Assembly (NCBI GenBank): GCA_016208685.1
Contig: JACQXM010000051.1
Coordinates: forward strand, 146,887 to 210,886
Length of the DNA: 64,000 nucleotides
Reading direction: 5' to 3'
Origin: Planctomycetota bacterium
Lineage (GTDB): Bacteria > Planctomycetota > Phycisphaerae > UBA1845
Position numbers and translations under genes: made by a program. Below, one piece after another: positions 52,825 to 62,400 of this stretch. Under the pieces are notes generated by a model. That model worked only from the letters and a program-made list of their open reading frames with translations. It was not told the origin of the DNA and did no database searches. The first letter of the stretch is position 1. The number at the start of each line of letters is the position of its first letter.

Positions 52825-53894
52825 AGCGTCTCTCCCACCGGCCCGCGGATCACCGCGCCGCTCAGGCGGTTCACATAGAACGGAATGCCCGTTTTGATCA
52901 GGAACTCCCGTTTGAGCGAGATGCCATGGACATTGTTCCCCGCCGGCAGGCCGTTAAACAGATAATCGTCGTACAACAGCAGTCCGTCGACCGAGGGGAA
53001 GTTCATGGCCACGTCCCCCTGGGGCACGCCGGCGTCGATGACCAGAAAGGGAATGGCCTCCGGGCCGGTGGTCCCCCCGCCCGTGGTGGGGTCAATCGTC
53101 GCGGCCGGACCGGTTTGTGGATAGTAGCGTTTGACCGTCGGCTTGCCGGTTCCGGAAAGGTCGTAGCCTACTTCCAGTCCCGTTCTGTCCCCGAGAATGT
53201 CCAGCGGCGGTGGCGACGACGGGCCGGTGTACTCGTCCATGATAAGAACGTCCCGGCGCACCAGGAGCTGCCCGTCATTGGCGAAGACCATGGCGAAGAA
53301 GTTGCGATGTCGCTGCGCGTGGTCGGGCGTGGGGGGAGGCGGCGGCGGCCGGGTGAAGTCGTTGTGCGCCAGTTCCACATCGTTAAAGGTGACGGGATCA
53401 TCGCCGTTGCCGGGTCCGTCGGGCATGACCACATACCGCGGCGCCACACGCATGGGCGCGGGCAGCTCGTAGCCCGGGTCCTCGCTGACGCGAAAGACGT
53501 TCTGCCACGCCGGGCGGTCCACCCGGCCTGCGTCCTGTTCGATGAACACGATGCGTTGCACGCTTCGGATCGGGTCGACGAAGAAGTACAACCCCGTTTG
53601 CGTGGCATTGGGCTGGGTGGCCCGGGCGCGGGCGGTCATGAGCATGCCCTGGAGCGTGTTGACCGCGTCGGCCGACTTGCGGTTCTCCCACAGCGCCAGC
53701 GCTGCGGGCAGGATCGCCGTCAGCAGCACCAGGACGATGGCCACCACGATCACCATTTCGACCAGCGTAAACCCGCGCGCGATCCGTCCCGGGCGCGAGA
53801 GGGTGGAAGTCCGCGCGGCGAACGGCCGGGCGGCGGGACTGCGCCCCGGGCGCGGCGGGAGGACTCGCTGCGGTGTCTGGGTTCCTGGGAGCAT
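52821..53894 (-). CDS. Prepilin-type pseudopilin (GspH-like)
   Basis: 357 residues. A leader of about 40 basic residues leads to RGFTLVEMVIVVAIVLVLL, a canonical prepilin site (G before FTLVE). A helix with ALWENRKSADAVNTLQGML follows, then a C-terminal beta domain (YELPAPMRVAPRYVVM). It is translationally coupled to the next gene downstream and sits 4 bases after the gene upstream of it. Confidence 0.83.
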   Translation of the reverse strand: MLPGTQTPQRVLPPRPGRSPAARPFAARTSTLSRPGRIARGFTLVEMVIVVAIVLVLLTAILPAALALWENRKSADAVNTLQGMLMTARARATQPNATQTGLYFFVDPIRSVQRIVFIEQDAGRVDRPAWQNVFRVSEDPGYELPAPMRVAPRYVVMPDGPGNGDDPVTFNDVELAHNDFTRPPPPPPTPDHAQRHRNFFAMVFANDGQLLVRRDVLIMDEYTGPSSPPPLDILGDRTGLEVGYDLSGTGKPTVKRYYPQTGPAATIDPTTGGGTTGPEAIPFLVIDAGVPQGDVAMNFPSVDGLLLYDDYLFNGLPAGNNVHGISLKREFLIKTGIPFYVNRLSGAVIRGPVGETL

Positions 53895-53898
53895 AGGT

Positions 53899-54909
53899 TT
53901 ATTCTTCGGACAACCCGCGTTCCAGTTTCTCCTTGAGTCCGGACACCGAATAGAGGTTGTCGAGGTTCAGGGGATGGTCGATGCGCCGCCGGTCACGCGG
54001 CCCGTCCATCCAGTCGTCGATGAGTACGGCCTTGGGATCTCCGCCGGCATTGGGGTCGATGGCTTCCCGGGTCGCCTGCTCCTTCCCGTCCGGTCCCCAG
54101 GACATGACGATCGGTTCACCGCCGGCCAGTCGTACCATTTCGGTGCAGGCCTCGTGCCATTGGGGGTGGTTGCTGGAACCGAGGAAGTTCATGTCCGCGA
54201 TCTTCTGCGGATTGGAACTGTGGTTGCGGGTGGTGAAGTAACTGAGGGGAACGCCCCAGGCGTCGACAATGTAGCGCACCGCCAGATCGGTCTCCTCATT
54301 ATAGACGCGGTTCGCCGTCGGCGAGCGGTCGAGAAACTGGATGGGTTTGCCGTTCAGGGAATCGACGGGTCCGGCGCGGAAGTTGGATTCGGGAAGGGCG
54401 TCCAGCGCCGATTTGGACTCCACGCCGTACATTTCAATCGTTAATACCATCGCCGCCAGGTCGCGGTGCTCCAACTGCGGCTGGGCATTGCCCACGGTGT
54501 AGAACTTCATCGCGCTCCAGTTGCGCGGGTCGGTCGCGGGATTGCCCAGCTCGACATGGCTTTTTCCCAGGGCCAGTGAGCGGTTGCCGGTGCCGGCGCT
54601 CCCGGGAATGCCGACGGCGGTAAAGACTTCCAGTTCGTCGGGCGGATAGGTGCCGTAGCGGTCCTTGTAATAGAGCATTCCCAGAGTGCCCGCCCCCGGT
54701 TGCGGTTGGGCGCGGAGCAGCGTGGGGTTGGAGGTCTGTTCGGCCTTGAATTGCTCGATGACGTCGCGCACCTGCGCCAGGAGGGTTTCGGTGTTCTTGA
54801 TCTTCCCGCGGTCGATCAGTGCCGGCCCGGCCACCAGCACGGCGCCGACGAGCACAATGATCACGGCGAACACCACCAGGAGTTCGACCAGCGTGAAGGC
54901 GGGGGCCAT
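53899..54909 (-). CDS. Prepilin-type pseudopilin
   Basis: 336 residues if started at the ATG at 54909, giving a leader of only four residues (MAPA-FTLVELL). A GTG at 55014 would give a 40-residue leader like those of the sibling genes. The helix is VVFAVIIVLVGAVLVAG. The C-terminal domain contains VVDAWG-type segments (YIVDAWGVPLSYFTT) and a late GPDG motif. Upstream lies a transposase remnant, so the original promoter or leader may have been altered. Confidence 0.8.
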   Translation of the reverse strand: MAPAFTLVELLVVFAVIIVLVGAVLVAGPALIDRGKIKNTETLLAQVRDVIEQFKAEQTSNPTLLRAQPQPGAGTLGMLYYKDRYGTYPPDELEVFTAVGIPGSAGTGNRSLALGKSHVELGNPATDPRNWSAMKFYTVGNAQPQLEHRDLAAMVLTIEMYGVESKSALDALPESNFRAGPVDSLNGKPIQFLDRSPTANRVYNEETDLAVRYIVDAWGVPLSYFTTRNHSSNPQKIADMNFLGSSNHPQWHEACTEMVRLAGGEPIVMSWGPDGKEQATREAIDPNAGGDPKAVLIDDWMDGPRDRRRIDHPLNLDNLYSVSGLKEKLERGLSEE

Positions 54910-55056
54910 GTGCCGCCGCGCCTGCGTGCGGCTGACGGCACGCCCGTGCGCATGCAGGGGAGGGGAAACCGGGCTCGCGACACTACCAGCGCGGCGCCCT
55001 GCATGGTGAGCCACGTCAGGGGCGACGCTGGGCGTCGGAATGTTACACTTCCATGA

Positions 55057-55255
55057 ATGCCGCATACATTCCACAAGCTGTTCTACTACTGCATCTTCAG
55101 CACCAAAGATGCGCGGTCCGTGCATTACGTCGGAGGTCGTGAAAGCGCTCTACCGTTACATCGACCGCGTCCTTCACACACGCGGGGGCAAACTGATCCG
55201 CGACGGTGGAATGCGAGACCACGTTCACTTGCGTGCCAAGCTCGATGCCGCAGGT
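55057..55255 (+). pseudogene. IS200/IS605-type transposase remnant (frameshifted)
   Basis: The first frame reads MPHTFHKLFYYCIFSTKDAR, a typical start of Y1 (HUH) transposases. The reading then shifts to another frame around 55115-55130, continuing VKALYRYIDRVLHTRGGKL and RDGGMRDHVHLRAKLD, with the HVH of the HUH motif. Sequence resembling the catalytic-Tyr helix is missing. It sits between two pseudopilin genes, on the opposite strand. Confidence 0.78.
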
Positions 55256-55317
55256 TCGCTCTTCCTTTGTGGCGGTCGCGAAACCCGCGGCCGTCCTTCC
55301 GACGGCATCGCCTGCCG

Positions 55318-56424
55318 CTACTGATCCGTCTCCCGGCTCCAGTTCACGACGTCATCGGTGGTTCCGTAGGTTCCATCCGGGCCGGCGCTGATGAGCAAGT
55401 ACGAGTCCTTCCGCACCGGTTCATTCGCTGTTTTGACCTTGGGGTTGTGGATAAAGCGGGCAAACGTGTACTGATACTTGGTGCTGCCGCCCTCGCCCTG
55501 AATATCCTCCGTCTTGTAGTTGGGCGTGGGTGCCGTGGCGTCGGCGATGTCGCAGTAGAGCCCGGTGTTGGGATCGCGGCCGCGACCGAAATCGAGTCCT
55601 TTGCGATTCTGTGCCGCCTTGGAGGTTCCGGTGATGAGGCCGTTGTCCTCCTGCCGGTAGACACCCGCGGCTTTGTCCTTTTCGTCCTGGACCATGAGCC
55701 GGGCCGCGCGGTTGGCGCGGTAGTACAGGATCGGCCGGTCCCAGGCATCGACAAAGAGCGGCAGTTTGCCGGTGTTGTCGTCATCGAAGGGCTGATCCAG
55801 GTCGTAGTTGAAAATGCGCCCTTCCTCCTTCATGGCATTGAGTGTTTCCACGCGCTTGGTTTTCAGATCGTCGGCGACGTAGGAGCCGGAGGATGGATAG
55901 CGCGGCCAAGCGGGCTGCCCGTAGTTGTTGGGATCGGTATCCGCCGCGTAGGTGCCGTTTTCCTTCCGCTGGGTGGCGTTGAAACGGTTGTGCGAGTCAT
56001 CGGACCAGAAGCCGTCGGCGTCGATGTCCTTGAACCCCGCCGTTCCCCGCAAGTCCGCCCCGACCAGCGCGAACGCCAGGAGATGCGCCCCGGTCACCAA
56101 GGTGTCGGGGTTGGACGGTGCCGCGGGCGGGTCGGCCAGCGGAAAGGCAATCTTGTCCTTGTTCTGGTCGTTGGCGTCACTGCTGGAGGGCGGCAGCGTG
56201 CCGCCCAGCGCCTGTTCCGCGCGGAAGAGGTCCAGCCCGGTGGCGATGGCCTGGAACTCCGCGGTGGTGGAGGTCACTTTGGCGGTGTTGCGGATGGCGC
56301 CGAATGCCGGCAGCAGAAGCGCCACCAGCAAGGCGATGATGGAGATCACGACGAGAAGTTCGACCAATGTGAACGCCGCGCCGCGTGCGCTGGCGCGGGA
56401 GAACGCTCGCGAAACGACCTGCAT
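55318..56424 (-). CDS. Prepilin-type pseudopilin
   Basis: 368 residues from the ATG at 56424, with GAGG just upstream; the open frame upstream is made of degenerate repeat DNA. Leader MQVVSRAFSRASARGAA, then FTLVELLVVISIIALLVALL. The body contains LFVDAWDRPILYYRANR and ends DSYLLISAGPDGTYGTTDD. This ending matches the next upstream gene (SAGVDGRYGTPDD), so the two are paralogues. Confidence 0.84.
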   Translation of the reverse strand: MQVVSRAFSRASARGAAFTLVELLVVISIIALLVALLLPAFGAIRNTAKVTSTTAEFQAIATGLDLFRAEQALGGTLPPSSSDANDQNKDKIAFPLADPPAAPSNPDTLVTGAHLLAFALVGADLRGTAGFKDIDADGFWSDDSHNRFNATQRKENGTYAADTDPNNYGQPAWPRYPSSGSYVADDLKTKRVETLNAMKEEGRIFNYDLDQPFDDDNTGKLPLFVDAWDRPILYYRANRAARLMVQDEKDKAAGVYRQEDNGLITGTSKAAQNRKGLDFGRGRDPNTGLYCDIADATAPTPNYKTEDIQGEGGSTKYQYTFARFIHNPKVKTANEPVRKDSYLLISAGPDGTYGTTDDVVNWSRETDQ

Positions 56425-56535
56425 GGGCCTCGCCGACCGCTCCCTTACGGTCGCGGCGCTGTCTGGCGCGGCGAGGCTCTGATCCCCGGAGGGCGTTCCG
56501 GGAGCGGCCGCGCGGGCGAAGGCACGCGGCTCGAC

Positions 56536-56642
56536 CTTCGTCCCTCCGTGCTTTCGTGCCTCCGTGCCATCGTGCCACCGCGCGTTCGTGCCTTCGTCCC
56601 TCCGTCCCTCCGTGCCTGCGTGCATTCGTGCCTTGGTCGTCG
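56536..56642. repeat. Degenerate 7-8 base tandem repeat
   Basis: About 14 variants of a short unit such as CCTCCGTG, CCTTCGTC and CATTCGTG in tandem, upstream of a pseudopilin start. On the minus strand it reads as GGCACGRAG-like units. In translation it gives low-complexity R/H/G/T-rich sequence with no protein character. Confidence 0.75.
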
Positions 56643-56656
56643 TTCTCATCGCTCAC

Positions 56657-57850
56657 CTACTCTGTCGACAACGGGAAGTTCGTAATGTCATCGGGGGTGC
56701 CGTAGCGGCCATCGACGCCAGCACTGATCAGCAGGTAGCTGTCGTGGTTGGCCGCCTGAAGCGGGGTCTTGGGGTCGATCTTCTCCCCCGCGTCCAGCTT
56801 GGTCTGGAAGGTGCGCCGCAGCGCCGGGTCGAGTATGAAATGGGCGAAGGTGGGCTGCACGTAGTTGGGCGTCCCGGGCCGCAGGTCGCGGTCCAACGGC
56901 CGGGCGAGCGAGTCGGCATCGAGCTTCTCGCCGGCGTGCTGAATGTCGTGAAAGCCGCCGCCGAAGTCCCAGCCCTCATCGACTTCATCGCCGGTGAAGG
57001 CGTGGTTATCCTCGTGCACATACATCGGTGGGCCGGTTTCCTGCACGCCGCCGGCATAGGTGTTCGTCGGGTTACGCTTGTCGGCAACGATGTTCGACTG
57101 TTTGCCGCTGGCGTTGGCGGCGTAGTAGAGGATGGGCTGATCGAAGGCATCGACCACCACCGGTAGCTGCTTCATCTCGTCCCATTCGGGGAACAGCTTG
57201 GCATTCGGCTTGCCGAGCACACGCTCCGTGGGAACGGTCACGGTGGTGAGGTCCGCGTACAGCGGGCGGCGCTCCAGCGACTTGCCCTCCCCCAGCGGGT
57301 CGGGGTGGTACCAGCGCCACGGCTCCTCGTTGATTTTGTCCTTCTTGGGAACCGAACCGCGGGCGACATAGCCGCGGTTGTCCGCGCCGCTGAGCATGGC
57401 CGGCAGCCAGTGTGCCCCGAACACCCGCGGCTTGCGGGGCTTGTCGAACCCCGGAGCCACGCCGAAGGGGAAGCGGCCCTCCAACCCCTCATTGGTGCCG
57501 AAGGCGTAGCTGCCGTCGCTCTTGGCGATCGGCGGGTGTACGTACGACGGAGGATAGCCGTTCGTGGCGCGGAAGTCCTTCTCGTTCTCGTTCTTAAAGA
57601 GGTCCAGTCCCACCTTCAGCGTCTGGAGGGTGGATCGCGTGTGGGTTTTCTTGGCCGTGTTTCGCGCGCTGTTGAGCGACGGGATCAGTATCCCGATGAG
57701 CAGCGTGATGATGAACATCACGGTAAGCAGTTCGACGAGCGAGAAGCCCGCCGCCTGCACCCCATGCCGCGATAACGAGCCGTATCTTGGGGCGGGGCGC
57801 CGGGAAGCGGCCGCCGAGTTCGTCCGTCCAGGGCCTTGTGTGTTCGGCAT
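56657..57850 (-). CDS. Prepilin-type pseudopilin
   Basis: 397 residues; the ATG at 57850 has GAGGTG 7 bases upstream. A leader of 34 residues precedes GFSLVELLTVMFIITLLIGILI. A helix follows (SARNTAKKTHTRSTLQTLKVGLDLF). The C-terminal part has VVVDAFDQPILYYAAN and DSYLLISAGVDGRYGTPDD, shared with the downstream paralogue. First of four or five pseudopilins after the GspF gene. Confidence 0.85.
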   Translation of the reverse strand: MPNTQGPGRTNSAAASRRPAPRYGSLSRHGVQAAGFSLVELLTVMFIITLLIGILIPSLNSARNTAKKTHTRSTLQTLKVGLDLFKNENEKDFRATNGYPPSYVHPPIAKSDGSYAFGTNEGLEGRFPFGVAPGFDKPRKPRVFGAHWLPAMLSGADNRGYVARGSVPKKDKINEEPWRWYHPDPLGEGKSLERRPLYADLTTVTVPTERVLGKPNAKLFPEWDEMKQLPVVVDAFDQPILYYAANASGKQSNIVADKRNPTNTYAGGVQETGPPMYVHEDNHAFTGDEVDEGWDFGGGFHDIQHAGEKLDADSLARPLDRDLRPGTPNYVQPTFAHFILDPALRRTFQTKLDAGEKIDPKTPLQAANHDSYLLISAGVDGRYGTPDDITNFPLSTE

Positions 57851-57997
57851 GGCGTACACCTCGTCTTCCGGTTGCCACAGCGGCATGCGCAGGCAGCCAC
57901 GCCGCCGCCGGCGAAGTCTAACGCTCCACGGCATACTCGTCACCGCGCGATGGTTGCCGGTACCCCGTCCGCCCCGCCCCCTGCTGCCGCCCCGCCG

Positions 57998-59251
57998 CTA
58001 CTTGCCGGACCCACCGCCCACCGACTGCATCAGGGAGACGAGCGGCATGAACAAGGCCAGCACGATGAACCCGACGATTCCGCCCAGGCAGATGACCATG
58101 ACCGGCTCGAGAAGCGAAACCAGGCTGGCGACCGCCACGTCCACCTCTTCCTCGTAGTTGTCCGCGATCTTCAGCAGCATCTTGTCCAGTTCGCCGGTTT
58201 CCTCGCCGACGTCGATCATGTTCACCACCAGCGCGTCACAGACGTTGGTCGCCCGCAGCGGCGTGGCGAAGCTCTCACCCTCGCGGATGGCGTCGTGCAC
58301 CTTGCCCATGGCCCGGGCGTACACTTCGTTGCCCGCCGTCTCCCGCGTGATGTTGATCGCTTCGAGGATGGGCACGCCCGCGGTGATCAGCGTGCCCAGC
58401 GTACGGGTGAAGCGCGCCACGGACGTTTTCTTAACCAGCACCCCCAGTCCCGGGAGCTTAAGAAACGTAAAGTCGCTGACGTATCGTCCTCCTTTGGAGG
58501 AGCGAACCAGCTTGAAGCCCATCCATGCCGCGAACGGTCCAAAGAGCATCACCACCCACCCCGGCGGCCGGCCCTTGACGATCCAATCGGACGCGTTGAG
58601 CAGCACCGTCGTGATGCCCGGCAGCTCGGTATCCAGGTCGTCGAAGATAACCCGGAACTTGGGGATGACGAAGATCATAATGCCGATGACGATCGACGCC
58701 GCGAAGCCGATGACCGCCGCCGGGTAGATCAACGCGCCGATGATCTTGCGCTGCAGCTTCTGGGCCTTCTCTTTGAAGTCCGCGAGGCGAACCAGGATGA
58801 CGTCCAACACGCCGCCCGTCTCGCCGGCGGCCACCATGTTGACGTACAGGCGATCAAACGCCTTGGGGTGTCGTCCCAGCGCCTCGGAAAGGGTGGCGCC
58901 GCCTTCGATATCCTCGGCTACGGCCTTGAGGATGTTCTTCATGTGCCCGGGCCTCTGCTGCTCGTGCAGAATCTTCAGGCTGCGGAGGATGGGCAGGCCG
59001 GCGTCCTGAAGCGTGGCGAGCTGGCGCGTGAACTGCGTGAGCGATTTTGAGTTGATCCTCCCCGTGCTGCGCCGCCCCTTGCCTTTCTTTCCCGCCGCCG
59101 CCTTGGTCTTGCTCCCCTTCTCCCGGATGCGGGTCGGGAAGTAGCCGAGGTTGCGAATCTTGGAGAGTGCGTCCTCGGTCGAGATCGCTTCGATCTCGTC
59201 CTTGACCTCCTGGCCGGCTTGGTTCATCGCCTCGTAGGCAAATGTGGGCAT
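57998..59251 (-). CDS. Type II secretion/type IV pilus inner-membrane protein (GspF/PilC family)
   Basis: 417 residues; the ATG at 59251 has GAGGTG 6 bases upstream. The N-terminus is MPTFAYEAMNQAGQEV. Two T2SSF repeats occur: LTQFTRQLATLQDAGLPILR and VARFTRTLGTLITAGVPILE, each followed by hydrophobic helices (YPAAVIGFAASIVIGIMIF; GGIVGFIVLALFMPLVSL). It is the platform protein of the pilin-assembly machine. No GspE ATPase, GspD secretin or prepilin peptidase is in the window. Confidence 0.94.
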   Translation of the reverse strand: MPTFAYEAMNQAGQEVKDEIEAISTEDALSKIRNLGYFPTRIREKGSKTKAAAGKKGKGRRSTGRINSKSLTQFTRQLATLQDAGLPILRSLKILHEQQRPGHMKNILKAVAEDIEGGATLSEALGRHPKAFDRLYVNMVAAGETGGVLDVILVRLADFKEKAQKLQRKIIGALIYPAAVIGFAASIVIGIMIFVIPKFRVIFDDLDTELPGITTVLLNASDWIVKGRPPGWVVMLFGPFAAWMGFKLVRSSKGGRYVSDFTFLKLPGLGVLVKKTSVARFTRTLGTLITAGVPILEAINITRETAGNEVYARAMGKVHDAIREGESFATPLRATNVCDALVVNMIDVGEETGELDKMLLKIADNYEEEVDVAVASLVSLLEPVMVICLGGIVGFIVLALFMPLVSLMQSVGGGSGK

Positions 59252-59423
59252 AGTGGCACCTCGCTCTCCCAACATTATCGCCCGCGGTCAGGTGTCCGTC
59301 CAGCCGCTCCTGTGACGACCGGACGAGCGTTTCAACCCGTCCTTGACATTCCCAACGGGTTGTCGTTCGCCGGGGCGAGGAGGCCGGTAACGGGCTCGCG
59401 GCCCGGGGGACTCGCTCGGGGCA

Positions 59424-62400
59424 TCATTCCCGGGTCCAGGTCTGTACCGCGGACCCCGTCTGGATCAACAAGGCGTCGTCCCCCACCTGGATCGCACGGA
59501 GCTCGCTGAGTACCCCCAGCTTACGCGTGCCGCCGCGGGCGGGAATGACTCCGCTGGCGTTGCGGTGGTCGTAAAGATAAGCCGCTGCGTCGCCGCCGGC
59601 GTCCTCGTCGGGAACGTGAACGGCGACCACGTAGGACTCCGTCACCATCCGCCGCACGAGTCGGGCCTCGTCCGGTACGGTACCGTGCCACAAGGTCATG
59701 CCGGTGACCTCGTCCACGGCGCTGACCCCCGTGGAGGTGCTGACGAGGACGCTGCTGCCCTGGCGGTCAACCGTGATCTCGTCGTCCGGACGACGGGAGA
59801 TGGTCTCCGACCGCCATAGCGTTCGGCCGTCCTCGAGGCTGATCTTGCGAACCTGCCGCCCGTCGTCGGAGCCATAGAGGGCGTCCACATCGAGCAGCAG
59901 CGAGGATTGACGCAACTGTCCATCGAAGCTCGCACGCCATCGTCGGGCGCCCGTCTCCAGGTCGTACGCGGCGATCGACTGCGACGTCACCACGATCACT
60001 TGCCCGTCCAGCGCGACGTGCAAATCTTCAACCGGTCGGGTTTCGTCCGTGGCTACCGCCCCCAACCACGCGCCCGTGGCGGCGTTAAGGTGGCAGAGTA
60101 CTGCCCGACCGTCCTGGACCACGTGGTAGACGACCCACGGGTCGCTCACCCGCACCCGCCCGAAAGCCACCGGGCGGTACGTCTGCGTCCACAGCAGGTC
60201 ACCGGCCGCCACGTCGATGGCGCTGATGCCGCCGTTGTCACGGACGCTGACCAGAAGCTCATCCTGTAGCGCGTGGGTGCGAAAAGCACCGGAGTCCTCG
60301 AAATCCGCGTTGGGGTCGACCAGCCGGGCGGGGTATTCGCCGTACGACCAGCGGCGGTTCCCCGAAACCGGGTCGATCCCGAACACCTCGTAGGCCGTGG
60401 CGAACACCACCACCTGGGGCAAGGCCACCAGTAGCTCCGCCTTGGCGCGCACCGGCGCGGGGTCGGCCCACAGCTCCTGCGAGGTCCGGGTAGAGAACGC
60501 CCGAATGCCCAGTGAGGTGTAGACGTAATACCGCGACCAGTCCGCGGCTGCAGCGTCGGCGAACCAGGGCGAGAGCAGCACCGCCCCTTCCTCGAAGGTC
60601 TGCGTCGTGTGACGCTCCAGCGGCAATTCCAGTCGCGGCCGCGAGACTTCTACCCGGCTGCGCACGCCCGCCAGGCGATCGCGGTATTCGCGGAAGGTCA
60701 TCCAGCGGTTGTCGTGGTCCACCAGCACGCCGGGATGCTCGCGCGCCGCCTTGGTCAGCCAGCGGTAGGCGTAGGCGGTCTTTCCGCCGCGCTCATAGGC
60801 ATCGGCGATCTTCCGCATCACCTCGGGTCGGTTCACGTTTCGCGGATAGCGGTGGTAGGCACGGGCGTAGGCGCGGGCCGCCTCCTCAAAGCGCGAGAGC
60901 CGCACCAGCGCGTCGCCCTGCGCCGTCAGAGCCTGCGGCGCGGCGTTGCTGTTGGGGAAGGTATCGACGACGCGTGTGAGTAGCCCTAGGTCTTCGGCCG
61001 CCCGACCGCTGTCCAGCCAGCGCTGGGCTTCGGCCTCATAGGGCGCATACACCGCCGCCCCCAGGCGCTCCACAAGCTGTCCAATGCGTGTTGCCGCCGC
61101 CGAACCGGCCGACTCTGAAGGCGACGCGCCGGGCTCCGCCGCCTGGCGCGGAAGCGCGATCTCCCGCAGGGAACGATCCCGAAGCACCTGGTGATAGAGC
61201 CGCAGGGGCTGTTCGGCATCCTGAAAACGCTCGAACATCTCCGCGAATCGGAAGCGGTAACGCACGTGCGCCTCGGGGTCGGGAGCGGACTGGGACGCGA
61301 ATGAGAAGAGTCTCGCCAGGTCCTCGCGCGACAGCGCGCCCCGGCCAGCCAGCACGTCGGTGAACATGAGAATGTCGGCGAACAACCGCCTCTTAAGCCC
61401 CCCATCGAGCGGTTCCAGAAAGCCGCCCGCCCGACGCACCGCCTCGTCCAGCAAGGTCAGCGCCTGGGCGTCTTCGCCGCCGCGCAGCGCGATCTCCGCG
61501 AACTCCAGCGCCGGCGCGGGATCGGACGGCGCCTCCGCCATCCGCGCTCGCAGCGACTCCCAGAGCTCCGCCTTGCGTACGTATACCGAGATGTTCCCTT
61601 CCGCGGCGACGATCATCTGTTCCGGGAGGGGCAGCAGGTTCCCGCTCCGCCCCTCGGCCCCCCAGGGAATGTCCTGCCGCTGCCCATCCGCCACCGTATA
61701 CGCGCTGATTCCCACGCGCGTGGGGACCAGGACCCGATCCTCAACCCACGCGCCCCGCCCGTAGGCACCACCTTCCGGCAGCGCCTGTACCCAGCGGGGT
61801 GCGCCGGTTTCCAGGTCCACACAGGCTACGCCGCCGCCAACCACGCAGAGGGTGTTGCCGTCCACGCCCAGCAGGGTCTCGGCCCCACCCAGGTCCGCCG
61901 CAGTCACCGTCTGAAGCACACGGCCATCGTCGGCGGCCGCGACAATCAGGTAACTGGTGTCCAGCGGCCGTATGACGAGCCGCTCCCCGGAGCAGACGAC
62001 GGCGTTGTACGCCCAGGCGTTGATGCCCCGGGCCGCCCAGGTGGAGTCGAAGGAATCGCCGATCAGGTCCCGGCGATAGGTGCGCAGCCAGCGAACCGCC
62101 CCCGTCTGCGCCGATACCGCCGCATACGAGCCGAGGTTGGTGCACACGTAGATCGTATCCCCGCGGAGTGCCGCAACCGCCATCGTCGCGCGGCGGAAGC
62201 CCAACATACCGGTCGACGCACTGCCCAGATGCGTGCGGAACTCGAACGTGCCGGTCGCGGCGCTGAAGCGATAGAGGTAAGCGTCCTCAAAACCGAAGGA
62301 GCGCCGCCGCCGGCCCACGACAAACAGGTGCCCGCGATCCACCAGCGGCGCGGAGTCGAAAGCGATCTCGGACAACTCCTCGGCGCCCGCCGCCGGACTC

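Noticed and set aside
56424..56649. Extended N-terminus of the pilin at 55318 starting at 56649
   Set aside because: The extension translates degenerate tandem-repeat DNA; the ATG at 56424 has a ribosome site and gives a normal prepilin leader.
55057..56685. 542-residue + strand open frame starting at the transposase remnant
   Set aside because: Only the first 20 or so residues are transposase-like; the rest is antisense to a pilin gene with a clear FTLVELL motif.
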